Of a stretch of DNA of 24,524 bases, positions 6,899-15,873 are shown piece by piece. The stretch spans positions 1 to 24,524 of the forward strand of contig CANQLN010000003.1 in assembly GCA_947624695.1 (NCBI GenBank). The letters run 5' to 3'. Position 1 is the stretch's first letter; each line of letters starts with the position of its first letter. The position numbers were made by a program, and so were the translations under genes. Source of the DNA: an uncultured Bacilli bacterium. Its GTDB lineage: Bacteria > Bacillota_I > Bacilli_A > RF39 > UBA660. The notes below the pieces were generated by a model. The model saw only the letters and a program-made list of their open reading frames with translations, ran no database searches and was not told where the DNA came from.

Positions 6899-8332
6899 AT
6901 GAAGAAGAAGTATGATATTATTGCCATTGGCATGGGCCCAGGCGCAATCTTTATGGCTTATGAAATGGTAAAATTAAATAAGAATAAAAAGATACTTTTA
7001 ATTGAACAAGGAAAAAGGGTTGAAGAAAGAACTTGTCCAATCGAGAAGACAGGGGTGTGTGTAAAATGTAAGCCCTTTTGTAATATAACAAGTGGTTTTT
7101 CAGGAGCCGGAGCTTTTTCGGATGGTAAATTATCTTTATATAATGAAGAAGATGAAGACTTTTACGTGGGTGGAAATCTTCATAAATATGTAGGAGTAGA
7201 AGAAACTAAGAAATTAATTGATTATACTGATGAAATATATTTAAAATTTGGAGCTGATAGTAAATTAGAGGGAACGGAGTATAAAGAAGAAGTTAAAAAA
7301 ATAAAAGAAAAAGCTTATAAAGAAGGATTAACTTTAATAGATATTCCGATAAGACATTTAGGAACGGAAAAAGCCCATGAATTATATAAAAAGTTAGAAG
7401 ACTTTTTAGAAGAAAATGGAGTAGAATTAAAATTTAAAACTATTGTAGAAGATTTAATTATTGAAGATGGTGTGGCTAAAGGAGTTATTGTTACTGATGC
7501 CATGAAAAGAGAAGAAAAAGAAGAAATATATGGCGATAATATTATTGTGGCTGTCGGTAGAAAAGGCGCTAATTGGTTAGTTAATATGTGTGAAAAACAT
7601 GATATTAAAACTGAGGCGGGAGTTGTCGATATTGGTATTCGTTATGAACTTGCTGATGAGGTCATGAAAGATATTAATAAATATATGTATGAAGGAAAAT
7701 TTATAGGTAGACCAGGGCCATTTAAAGATAAAGTAAGGACTTTTTGCCAAAATCCTAGTGGTTTTGTTTCATCTGAAGTTTATGACAATAATTTAAGTTT
7801 AGTTAATGGTCATTCTTATAAAGATCAGAAAAGTACTAATACTAATTTAGCTATCCTTGTTTCTCATCATTTTAATTATCCTTTTTCTAAACCGATTGAA
7901 TATGGACGAAATATTGCCAAAAATTTAAATGAACTTGGAAATGGAAATATTGTTGTTCAAAGATTAGGGGATATTTATCGGGGTAAAAGGACTTGGGAAA
8001 AAGAATTAGAAACTAATGCCATAAAGCCGACTTTAAAATCTGCCGTAGCGGGTGATATAACCTTTGCTTTAGGCTATAGAACACTCACCGATATTTTACA
8101 ATTTATAAGATCAATGGATAAAGTAGTTGAAGGTTTTGCTAATCCTGAAAATTTACTATATGCTCCAGAAATCAAGTTTTATAGTAATCAAGTTGTTATT
8201 GATGAGAACTTTGAAACGAGCATTAAAAATTTATATTCTATTGGTGATGGTGGTGGGATGACTAGAGGTTTAATGATGGCCTCAGCTTCTGGCGTTAAAA
8301 TGGCCCGAATTTTAGAGGAAAAAGATAAATAA
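6899..8332 (+). CDS. FAD-dependent dehydrogenase, COG2509 type
   Basis: A 477-residue soluble flavoprotein. The N-terminus has the dinucleotide-binding fold (YDIIAIGMGPGAIFMAYEM), and the C-terminus has the second FAD signature (NLYSIGDGGGMTRGLMMASASG). Between them are a Cys-rich segment (CPIEKTGVCVKCKPFC, about residues 46-61) and SGFSGAGAFSDGKL, characteristic of the uncharacterised COG2509 dehydrogenases. The substrate is unknown for the family. The clustered cysteines could bind metal or act in redox. The start is ATG 6899 with GGAGA ten bases upstream; a TTG at 6881 is in frame but lies at the promoter. The gene is divergent from the transglutaminase-like pair and shares a palindrome with it. 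No clear terminator follows. Confidence 0.88.
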   Translation: MKKKYDIIAIGMGPGAIFMAYEMVKLNKNKKILLIEQGKRVEERTCPIEKTGVCVKCKPFCNITSGFSGAGAFSDGKLSLYNEEDEDFYVGGNLHKYVGVEETKKLIDYTDEIYLKFGADSKLEGTEYKEEVKKIKEKAYKEGLTLIDIPIRHLGTEKAHELYKKLEDFLEENGVELKFKTIVEDLIIEDGVAKGVIVTDAMKREEKEEIYGDNIIVAVGRKGANWLVNMCEKHDIKTEAGVVDIGIRYELADEVMKDINKYMYEGKFIGRPGPFKDKVRTFCQNPSGFVSSEVYDNNLSLVNGHSYKDQKSTNTNLAILVSHHFNYPFSKPIEYGRNIAKNLNELGNGNIVVQRLGDIYRGKRTWEKELETNAIKPTLKSAVAGDITFALGYRTLTDILQFIRSMDKVVEGFANPENLLYAPEIKFYSNQVVIDENFETSIKNLYSIGDGGGMTRGLMMASASGVKMARILEEKDK

Positions 8333-8347
8333 ATTTATTGATATTTC

Positions 8348-8376
8348 TTGTAATAAAACTTTAAAAATGGTATATT
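8348..8376 (+). promoter_or_regulatory. Promoter of the secreted thioredoxin-like gene
   Basis: -35 TTGTAA (8348-8353), 17-base spacer, and extended -10 TGG TATATT (8368-8376). AGGAGG follows at 8383-8388 before ATG 8399. Confidence 0.65.
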
Positions 8377-8398
8377 TTTATTAGGAGGTTATATAAAA

Positions 8399-9262
8399 AT
8401 GAAAAAATATTTAATTAGTTTACTTACTTTGTTTTTAATTCCTTTAACAGTTTTTGCTAAAGACGAAGATAAAGTTAAAGTATATTTATTTGAAGCAGGT
8501 GGATGTCCTTATTGTGAAATGGAGATGGAATATCTAGAAGGCTTAGATTCTTATAACGAAAAATTTGTTGTTGTTAAAAAAGAATTATATGTTGATCACA
8601 ATGATTGGGCTCCTGGAAAAGACTTTATTACGGGTGCCAAAGTAGCGATGGCCTTTAATGATGCCGGTTTTGAAAATGCTGGTTATACTGGTACACCATT
8701 TGTTGTTATTTCAGATTTATATGCCGCAGCTATTTATAGTGCAAGTCTTGAATCAGTTATCAATGAAGCTTATGAAAAAGGCGATAAAGATGTAGTTGGT
8801 TGTATTGCTAAAGGTAAAGATAAATGCTTAAGTGGTTATAAAGATAGCAAATATCAAGAACAAGCTGAAACGGCCTTAGAAGATACTCTTGTAAGTCAAA
8901 TAACTAGATGTGTCGCAAATGGTGGCGATAGTAGTTGTACTGATATCTATGATGATACTGATAATGTTAAATTAGCCGAGGCCATTTATGAAGTAGTTGA
9001 TGACGTTAACACTTGTATAGCTGATGGTGGTTATAGTGAATGTACGGAAAAGTATAGTGATACGGATAATGAAGATTATGCTTTAAGAGCTTATTCAACA
9101 TTAAGCGCTAGTAGTGATGGTACAGAGTCTACTACTCCAATCGAAGCAAGTAAAAAAGCAAGTCCTGTAGCTATTGTTGTTGTAATATTAAGTGCTGTTG
9201 TTGTTTTAGGATTATTAATATTTGGAGCAACAAAGTTAAATAAAGACGAAAAAAGTAAATAA
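8399..9262 (+). CDS. Secreted, membrane-anchored thioredoxin-fold protein with Cys repeats
   Basis: A 287-residue protein. Residues 1-20 form a signal peptide (hydrophobic core ending VFA). A thioredoxin fold follows, with the active-site pair Cys36-Pro-Tyr-Cys39 and a TP motif (GYTGTPFVVISD) in the cis-proline position. From about residue 138 there are three tandem units, each with two Cys about eight residues apart and then acidic and aromatic residues (CIAKGKDKC, CVANGGDSSC, CIADGGYSEC, the last two followed by a Y-DTDN segment). A C-terminal membrane helix (about 257-278) and a short Lys-rich tail anchor it outside the membrane. It probably handles disulphides in exported proteins; the role of the repeats is unknown. 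AGGAGG sets the start, and a terminator follows. Confidence 0.85.
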   Translation: MKKYLISLLTLFLIPLTVFAKDEDKVKVYLFEAGGCPYCEMEMEYLEGLDSYNEKFVVVKKELYVDHNDWAPGKDFITGAKVAMAFNDAGFENAGYTGTPFVVISDLYAAAIYSASLESVINEAYEKGDKDVVGCIAKGKDKCLSGYKDSKYQEQAETALEDTLVSQITRCVANGGDSSCTDIYDDTDNVKLAEAIYEVVDDVNTCIADGGYSECTEKYSDTDNEDYALRAYSTLSASSDGTESTTPIEASKKASPVAIVVVILSAVVVLGLLIFGATKLNKDEKSK

Positions 9263-9266
9263 AATT

Positions 9267-9292
9267 GCTAGTAAAAAATACTAGCTTTTTTT
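9267..9292 (+). terminator. Intrinsic terminator
   Basis: GCTAGTA (9267-9273), loop of five A, TACTAGC (9279-9285), then seven T. It ends the thioredoxin-like gene. Confidence 0.9.
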
Positions 9293-9301
9293 AATAATTA
9301 A

Positions 9302-9330
9302 TTTACAAAAAATAGGTATTTTGCTATACT
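9302..9330 (+). promoter_or_regulatory. Promoter of the DUF4234 operon
   Basis: -35 TTTACA (9302-9307), 17-base spacer, extended -10 TGC TATACT (9322-9330). It is one of the best promoter matches in the window. Confidence 0.75.
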
Positions 9331-9355
9331 ATAAATAGAAGTGTGAGGTAAAATT

Positions 9356-9787
9356 ATGAGTAAATTTTGCGTTAAATGTGGTAAAGAAATGGATGATAAT
9401 GCTAGAGCTTGTCCAAACTGTGGCGCTCCAACCGGAAATGGCGGTATTCAAAAAAGAGATATTGCCTTGTCTGTTGTGCTTTCCATTATTACATGTGGCA
9501 TTTATAGTCTTTATTGGCTTGTTTGCTTAACTAATGAAAGCAATAGTGTTAGTGATGATAGGGAATCTGCTAATGGTGGTCTTGCCCTTTTATATACGAT
9601 TATAACTTGCGGTATTTATGGTTATTATTGGAATTATAAAATGGGTAAAAAATTATATGAAGCTGGAAAAATACATGGTATTGAAATCAGTGATAATTCC
9701 GTTTTATATTTAGTATTAGCAATTTTTGGTTTATCAATAGTTAGTTATTGTATTATTCAAAGTGATTTAAATAGACTTGCTAACTAA
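9356..9787 (+). CDS. Zinc-ribbon DUF4234 membrane protein
   Basis: A 143-residue protein. An N-terminal zinc ribbon (FCVKCGKEMDDNARACPNCG) has two CxxC knuckles. Three hydrophobic segments follow, with the repeated motif ITCGIYSLYWL / ITCGIYGYYWN typical of DUF4234. The function of the family is unknown. GAGGT (9344-9348) sets the ATG. Its last codons overlap the start of the next gene by 11 bases, and three genes probably share one message from the promoter at 9302. Confidence 0.9.
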   Translation: MSKFCVKCGKEMDDNARACPNCGAPTGNGGIQKRDIALSVVLSIITCGIYSLYWLVCLTNESNSVSDDRESANGGLALLYTIITCGIYGYYWNYKMGKKLYEAGKIHGIEISDNSVLYLVLAIFGLSIVSYCIIQSDLNRLAN

Positions 9788-10166
9788 GAAAAGATTAAAA
9801 GTAATATCTGCAGTAATTATTTTAATTATAATTATTATAGGGTATTACTTTTTATATCAATTCTATCATATTGGTATTCCTTGTCCTATTCATTATTTTA
9901 CGGGTTTTTATTGTCCTGGCTGTGGTCTTACCCGCATGATATTTGCTCTTATTAATCTCGATTTTTATCAAGCATTTCGCTTTAATCCTTTATTATTTAT
10001 AATGTTAATAGTTTTTTTAATTATTAAAGGAATGGAATTTTTATTTCATCAAAAAATTAAATTAAATAATTTTACAACATATACATTATTAATAATAGTT
10101 ATAGGTTATGGGATAATAAGAAACTTACCAATGTTTTCTTATTTACTTCCCACCATTATTAATTAG
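9777..10166 (+). CDS. DUF2752 membrane protein
   Basis: A 129-residue integral membrane protein. It has the DUF2752 signature: YCPGCGLTRMIFALINLDFYQAF followed by NPL. Three membrane segments lie at about residues 8-28, 72-88 and 101-118. The first Cys-containing stretch, GIPCPIHYFTGFYCPGCG, is expected at or outside the membrane face. The function is unknown. The start is TTG 9777, overlapping the previous gene by 11 bases, which suggests translational coupling. There is no in-frame ATG before the conserved motif. Confidence 0.85.
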   Translation: MLTKKRLKVISAVIILIIIIIGYYFLYQFYHIGIPCPIHYFTGFYCPGCGLTRMIFALINLDFYQAFRFNPLLFIMLIVFLIIKGMEFLFHQKIKLNNFTTYTLLIIVIGYGIIRNLPMFSYLLPTIIN

Positions 10167-10180
10167 AAAGAAGGTCTTTT

Positions 10181-11770
10181 ATGAAAAGAACAATTATTAG
10201 TGCTTTAATAACTTTAGCGGCGGCGTTGGTATTATTTTATATCTTTTTGCCTCCCCTTAATTTAAGTAGTTATGCTTTTTGGAGTTACTTATTTATTTTA
10301 ACAGTAATCTTTAGTGTTTTAACATTCTTTGGGGATGTTGAAGAATTATTCCGTTATGGTAAAACAACTTCTAGTAAAAAGCTATTGTATGTTATGTGTA
10401 GTATTGTAGGAGTTTTAGGTTTAATTACGGTTATTAATTTCTTTGTTTCTCCAATTTTTAATGCTAAAAGTTATAGTAAAAGAATTGAAGTATCGGAAAA
10501 CCATGAATTTGTTAGTGATGTAGCCCCAGTTGATTTTACGAAGACTCCTTTAATTGATAAAGATAGTAGTCAAAAATTAGGGGACCGTAAAATGGGAGAA
10601 TTTACGAGTTGGGTTAGCCAATTTTATGTTAGCGATATTTATAGTCAAATAAATTATAATAATGAAATAGTCAGAGTTACTCCTTTAGAATATGCTGATT
10701 TTATTAAATATTTAACAAACCGGAGTGAAGGAATTAAAGGTTATATTAAAGTAAATTCTGTTGATGGTAGTGCTTCTTTAGAAGAACTTAGTGATGGTAT
10801 GCGGTATATGCCAAGTGCTTACTTCTTTGAAAATTTAGCCCGAAAATTAAGATTTAGTTATCCAACTGCCATTTTTGATGAAGCCTCTTTTGAAGTAGAT
10901 AACGAAGGAAATCCTTACTGGATTGTGCCAACGATTAAATATACAGGAGTTGGCTTAAAGAAAGAAATAAATGGAGCCGTTATTTTAAACCCAATAACGG
11001 GTGAAAGTAAAAGATATGCAGTCGAAGATATTCCTACTTGGGTTGATCATGTTTACAGTGCCGATTTAATTATTGAGCAAGTTGATAATTGGGGTGAATA
11101 TCGAAATGGTTTCTTTAACTCTATCTTTGGTCAAAAAGATGTTATTAATACAACTGAAGGCTATAATTATTTAGTTATGGATGATGATGTATATCTTTAT
11201 ACGGGTATAACATCTGTTTCGAGTGATGAGTCTAATTTAGGTTTCGTTTTAGTTAACTTAAGAACAAAAGAAGCTAATTATTATTTGGCTCCCGGAGCAG
11301 AAGAATTTAGCGCTATGGCCTCAGCGGAAGGTTTAGTTCAAGAAAAAGGTTATGAAGCTTCTTTCCCACTTTTAATCAATTTAAATAATAAACCAACTTA
11401 TTTATTAAGTTTAAAAGATAATGCTGGCTTAGTTAAAATGTATGCTTTTATTGATGTCGCCGATTATCAAAAGGTTGTTGTTAATGATGCTTCTTTAGGT
11501 ATTGAAGCCGCAGCGAAAAAATATTTAGGAGAAGATATAACAACTGGCGATTTAATTAAAGATGAAAAGATAGTTATAGCTAGCATTAAAGATGTAGTCA
11601 TCGATGGTAACACGTATTACTATCTAACTGATGAAAAGAATAATTTATATGTGGCTAAAATAACTGTTGATAGATATACTTTGCCATATTTAAAAGCCGG
11701 TGATACCATTACCATTAGCTATAATAAAGGCGAAAGAAGTAATTCTATTACGGAATTAGAGAAAAAATAA
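10181..11770 (+). CDS. Membrane protein with large extracytoplasmic domain
   Basis: A 529-residue protein that I cannot place in a named family. Three membrane helices (about residues 4-22, 32-51 and 69-91) precede a region of about 430 residues that has no further helices and should lie outside. That region shows a beta-rich, PepSY-like flavour (ANGAVILNPITGESKR-like and NLRTKEANYYLAPGAEE stretches), and ends in a small OB-like segment (YLKAGDTITISYNKGERSNS). AAGAAGG precedes ATG 10181, 14 bases after the DUF2752 gene, so the three form an operon. An envelope role is likely, but no activity can be assigned. Confidence 0.8.
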   Translation: MKRTIISALITLAAALVLFYIFLPPLNLSSYAFWSYLFILTVIFSVLTFFGDVEELFRYGKTTSSKKLLYVMCSIVGVLGLITVINFFVSPIFNAKSYSKRIEVSENHEFVSDVAPVDFTKTPLIDKDSSQKLGDRKMGEFTSWVSQFYVSDIYSQINYNNEIVRVTPLEYADFIKYLTNRSEGIKGYIKVNSVDGSASLEELSDGMRYMPSAYFFENLARKLRFSYPTAIFDEASFEVDNEGNPYWIVPTIKYTGVGLKKEINGAVILNPITGESKRYAVEDIPTWVDHVYSADLIIEQVDNWGEYRNGFFNSIFGQKDVINTTEGYNYLVMDDDVYLYTGITSVSSDESNLGFVLVNLRTKEANYYLAPGAEEFSAMASAEGLVQEKGYEASFPLLINLNNKPTYLLSLKDNAGLVKMYAFIDVADYQKVVVNDASLGIEAAAKKYLGEDITTGDLIKDEKIVIASIKDVVIDGNTYYYLTDEKNNLYVAKITVDRYTLPYLKAGDTITISYNKGERSNSITELEKK

Positions 11771-11814
11771 TGTCAAATTAGATTAATGTTATAGTAAATT
11801 ATCATCAATTATTA

Positions 11815-11829
11815 TATAATTATTATAAT
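11815..11829 (+). promoter_or_regulatory. Tandem -10 boxes before the giant gene
   Basis: TATAAT occurs at 11815-11820 and 11824-11829. Neither has a convincing -35. The ribosome site is GGTGAT (11834-11839), five bases before ATG 11845. ATCATCAA (11801-11808) could pair with TTGGTGAT (11832-11839) if transcription started further upstream. Confidence 0.5.
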
Positions 11830-11844
11830 AGTTGGTGATTTTTT

Positions 11845-14800
11845 ATGTTAGAAAAAATGACTTTAGACGAATTTCATAAAATTAAAGAAGAATTATTAAC
11901 TTATTTAGAAAATGTCCAAAACACCTTGGATTTTAATGAAGATAATCCTGATTTTAAAGCAGATGAATATGAACAAGAAGCAATAAAAAATTACCAAAAT
12001 ATCTTAAAAAAATTATTAACTAAAGATTTAAGTGATATTCCTTTTGAAGAGTGGGAAGGTATATATATTGTAAGTGAACCGGAGAAATTAGATTTTTCCC
12101 AAACTAAAGCTAATTTAGACTTTAGTCTTATTGATGTCGAAGGTATTGCTAACTTTCGTAATTGCGAGATAAAAAACTTAAATAGTTTATGGCATTATTC
12201 AGAAGAATCTTTTGATGAAAAAGTAATAGAAGCTAATCCTGATTCTTTTCTAAGTAAAGATTATCCGGAAGAATTTCGGAAGAAATTTTATAACCACGAT
12301 TTAACTTTACCAGATTTTAATCTATTAACTGAAGAACAAATTGATAAATTACCTCAAAATAAATTAACTAATATTAATATTTCATCTTATGAAGAAAGTG
12401 AAATTATTCTAAAAAGAATTGGTTTAAAAAGAGCGCTAGCATTATATAATTATTCAAAAGAAGATTATTTAATAGTTTTAGATATCCTAAAAAATAATAA
12501 TGAATCTACCATTCTAAATTCTAATTTTTTAGGTGAACTTGATAATATTGTCAGAAATACTCAATTAGAAGAAGTTAAAGATGCTTGTTTTGAGTGGTTA
12601 AAAAAGTATTTTATGAGTAATGATGAAGCCATTAAATTTGAAACCCAAATACCAGCCTCTTTCAAAGAAAAGTATCCAGAATTTTTTCCCGATTTTTCTT
12701 TAATAGATAATCCAAATTTTACTTACTATTATTTAAATAAAATTGTAAGTTTAGATGATTTATTAAAATATAAAGAGTACTTAAAAAAAACGCAATATGC
12801 TTATTTTGTTAATGATAAAGATTTAAAAGATTTGGCTCTTAAAGTTGGCCAAGATGATTTTTTAGATTTATTAGATGATTTTAAAGATTTATTAAAAGAA
12901 GAAAGTTACGCTCTTAAAGTTATCGGTGATAATTATGTTTTTGATGGGGATGTTAAAAGATCATTTAAATATGCTATTAAAGAATATTTACATACTTTAG
13001 ATAATGAAGAATGTCAAAAATGGATTACTAAATTAAATTTTCATTATATTGATAATCCTACCATTGAAGATTTAAAAGACCCAGATTGTTTTATTGGTTG
13101 GAACTATGAAAAATATTCTAAATTAGGTATTGCTAATATTATTAAATTAGAAGAAGAAACCCATGTATTTTCTTTAAATGATATAAGTATTTGGAATATT
13201 AATAGTAATGGTGTAAAAAAAGTTTTATCTTATGAAGAATTTATTGAAGCTTTTTTAGATAGTGTTAACTATGAAAATTTAGAAGGTTCTTTTAAAGAAA
13301 AATATGCTAAATTTTATTTACCTGATAACATTCCAGAAGATATTAAAGAAAAATTTTATAACCATACATTTACACCGCAAGATTTTATATTACATCCTGA
13401 ATTATTAGAATATTTTGCTAGTACAGATTTAATGCCTAGTTTAGGGATGACTTGGTTAAGTAAATATAATCCGAATTTAAGTCTAGACTCCAAAAATAAA
13501 AAGTATATCGAAATTGCCAAAATTTATAGCGCTATTAGTGATTCTAATTCCCAAGAAATTATTAAAGATTATGTGGCTAAAAACCCATCTATATTAGATG
13601 ATCAAAGTAAATTTGAAAAATATGTTAAGATTATTCTAAAAGTTAAAAAGTCCAACTCTTTAGAAATGTTAACTTTTAGCGATGAAATATTGTCTTTCAT
13701 CTTTTCTTCTCATAATCCGGAAGAAACTTATCTTAAAATTGAAGATATATTCATGAAAAATAATTTACCAATGATTGCTAAGATATATAATGTCTTTGAA
13801 TTAATGCATCCTAATTGTGATTTTAAAACTTTTACCGCTAAAGTTTATTCCCCAACTTTAATATCTGAGAGTGAAGAGCACCGAAATATTATTATTTTTA
13901 CTGATTTACTAAAAGCCGCTTTAGGGTCTAATAATCGTTCTTTAAGAGAATATATTGAAAATATTGAAATCGGTAATGAATTATTTACTTCTTTGCAAAC
14001 GCAAAAAATTTCTTATGATAAATTAACAGAAGAAGAAAAAGAAGTTTTAGAAACTTTTAAAGCTCATTTAAATGCTTTATATAATTCCACTAAAGAAGGA
14101 ATGGAAAGGCCTTATAAATTAACTAATGATTTGAAAAGGGATTTAGAGACCTTAGCCTCTTTATTTAAAGTGACTAAAAGGTATGATTTACCTGATAGAA
14201 TAGTGCGTTCTTTTGCCTCAAAAGCCGGAATAAAAACTTTTGATCAGTTGAAAAGTTATTTTGAAGGTATTATTAAAATTTCGGATAAGAGAAATAGAGA
14301 AGCATCTTCTCATGAATTTAAATTAGAAGAAGGTGACTTTATTAAAGGAATAGCGGATGACTGGAATACCGGAAGAGAAGCTATTACTTTCTTAAATAAT
14401 ATTTTTCAAAATGGTTCTTTATCTAAAGAATTTTTAGGAGCTAATGCTGATAGTGATTTAACCCCACTTGATACCGATTGCTCCATCATTCAAAGTCCTA
14501 AAGACAATATGAAAACAACGTTAAGTTCCTTGGCGGCCTCTTATTATGGAAAATTTTGGTTTGTTTTAAAAAATAGAGATGATAGATTTACAATTACGGC
14601 TGGTAATCCAAATGAAAAAAGACCGATTTCTGCACCGGGTGATTTTTCGAAATTAGAAGCTTTTTATACAGGACCTAATGGACTTAATCATTATGGAATT
14701 AGAACGGGATTTGCCTCTAGTGATATTGATTTTATTTTAGCGAAAGAAAAAGACCTTCGCATCGGTTTAGAAATCGCCAAAAATGGTTTTTATATTCCCG

Positions 14801-15873
14801 TTGTGGATTTGCAAACGGAAAAAGTCATATTTACACCGCACGATTTTGATGAGTTAAGAAGTAAAATGGCGGGACTTAAACATTATCAAGCAGGTGATTA
14901 TGTCTTTTCTTCTGAACTAGATAAAGATAGTAAAGATAAAATGATGCAAATGAATTTACTTAATCTTAAAGATGTTGAATTAAAAAGAAAAGCCATTATT
15001 ATTACTTTATCTAAAGCCTTAGAAAAATTTGGTTTAAAAATAACTACTACCCATCAAAAAGATTTATCATCCGGCATAGTTGAATTAATAGATACAGGCT
15101 CTACCGGAAGAGGAACGAATGTCTATGGGGATGGAGACTTTGATTTTATGCTAAAATTTGATCAAAGCATTATGGAAAATATTGATAAACTAGAAGAAAT
15201 AAAAAGGGCTTTGCAAGAAGTTTTACCACATCATAATACTGATAAACCCGATATGAATAAGGGTAATTTTAGATTTGAAAATGTTAATATATCTGGCCTT
15301 GAAATGCCGGTTCAAATCGATATCAGTTTCTCTACTAGAACCGATAAAATATCTTATTCAACTGATGAAGCCTTAAAAGAAAGATTTGCCAATATTAGAA
15401 AGGTAAGTGAAGAAAAATATAATTTAGTTGTAAAAAATATTATTGAGGCTAAAACAATTTTAAAAGAAAACCATGCTTATAAAAAAGGGGAAGCAAGAAA
15501 TGGTGGAGATGGTGGCCTTGGTGGTGTTGGTGTTGAAAATTGGATTTTACAAAATGGTGGTTCTTTAGAAACTGCTGCCAAAGAATTTTTAAGTGTCGCA
15601 GAAAAATGCCAAAATTTTTCCGAATTTTGTGAGAAATACCAAATATGGGATTTTGGAGAAAACCATTATGGGGCTAAAGATGATAAAATGTATCTTCATG
15701 ATAATTTTGTTAAAAATAATATGACCGAAGAAGGCTATGAAAAAATGAAAGAAGCCTTAAGAAAATATATCCAAGCTTTAAAGGCAAGTAGAGAAGAAGC
15801 GATTGTTCCTCCTGTACAAAGTCTTGAAGATATAGTAGACTTAAGTATAGAAGAAGGAGTTAAAAGATTTTAA
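11845..15873 (+). CDS. Giant repeat protein with C-terminal nucleotidyltransferase domain
   Basis: A 1342-residue soluble protein. Residues about 1070-1320 carry a Pol-beta-type nucleotidyltransferase: Gly1085-Ser1086 in GSTGRGT, the metal pair Asp1098 and Asp1100 (GDGDFDFML), and a third acidic residue, Asp1159, in MPVQIDISF. A Gly-rich stretch follows (1220-1232, GGDGGLGGVGVEN) and then a helical tail. This layout recalls class I (archaeal) CCA-adding and OAS-like enzymes, but the substrate is unknown. The first 900 residues contain diverged units such as PEEFRKKFYNHDLTLPDF (141-158), SFKEKYPEFFPDF (272-284) and PEDIKEKFYNHTFTPQDF (497-514). A further unplaced domain covers about 870-1060 (HYGIRTGFASSDIDFILA). 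GGTGAT sets the start. Its stop overlaps the prfB start as TAATG. All catalytic residues are present. Confidence 0.8.
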   Translation: MLEKMTLDEFHKIKEELLTYLENVQNTLDFNEDNPDFKADEYEQEAIKNYQNILKKLLTKDLSDIPFEEWEGIYIVSEPEKLDFSQTKANLDFSLIDVEGIANFRNCEIKNLNSLWHYSEESFDEKVIEANPDSFLSKDYPEEFRKKFYNHDLTLPDFNLLTEEQIDKLPQNKLTNINISSYEESEIILKRIGLKRALALYNYSKEDYLIVLDILKNNNESTILNSNFLGELDNIVRNTQLEEVKDACFEWLKKYFMSNDEAIKFETQIPASFKEKYPEFFPDFSLIDNPNFTYYYLNKIVSLDDLLKYKEYLKKTQYAYFVNDKDLKDLALKVGQDDFLDLLDDFKDLLKEESYALKVIGDNYVFDGDVKRSFKYAIKEYLHTLDNEECQKWITKLNFHYIDNPTIEDLKDPDCFIGWNYEKYSKLGIANIIKLEEETHVFSLNDISIWNINSNGVKKVLSYEEFIEAFLDSVNYENLEGSFKEKYAKFYLPDNIPEDIKEKFYNHTFTPQDFILHPELLEYFASTDLMPSLGMTWLSKYNPNLSLDSKNKKYIEIAKIYSAISDSNSQEIIKDYVAKNPSILDDQSKFEKYVKIILKVKKSNSLEMLTFSDEILSFIFSSHNPEETYLKIEDIFMKNNLPMIAKIYNVFELMHPNCDFKTFTAKVYSPTLISESEEHRNIIIFTDLLKAALGSNNRSLREYIENIEIGNELFTSLQTQKISYDKLTEEEKEVLETFKAHLNALYNSTKEGMERPYKLTNDLKRDLETLASLFKVTKRYDLPDRIVRSFASKAGIKTFDQLKSYFEGIIKISDKRNREASSHEFKLEEGDFIKGIADDWNTGREAITFLNNIFQNGSLSKEFLGANADSDLTPLDTDCSIIQSPKDNMKTTLSSLAASYYGKFWFVLKNRDDRFTITAGNPNEKRPISAPGDFSKLEAFYTGPNGLNHYGIRTGFASSDIDFILAKEKDLRIGLEIAKNGFYIPVVDLQTEKVIFTPHDFDELRSKMAGLKHYQAGDYVFSSELDKDSKDKMMQMNLLNLKDVELKRKAIIITLSKALEKFGLKITTTHQKDLSSGIVELIDTGSTGRGTNVYGDGDFDFMLKFDQSIMENIDKLEEIKRALQEVLPHHNTDKPDMNKGNFRFENVNISGLEMPVQIDISFSTRTDKISYSTDEALKERFANIRKVSEEKYNLVVKNIIEAKTILKENHAYKKGEARNGGDGGLGGVGVENWILQNGGSLETAAKEFLSVAEKCQNFSEFCEKYQIWDFGENHYGAKDDKMYLHDNFVKNNMTEEGYEKMKEALRKYIQALKASREEAIVPPVQSLEDIVDLSIEEGVKRF

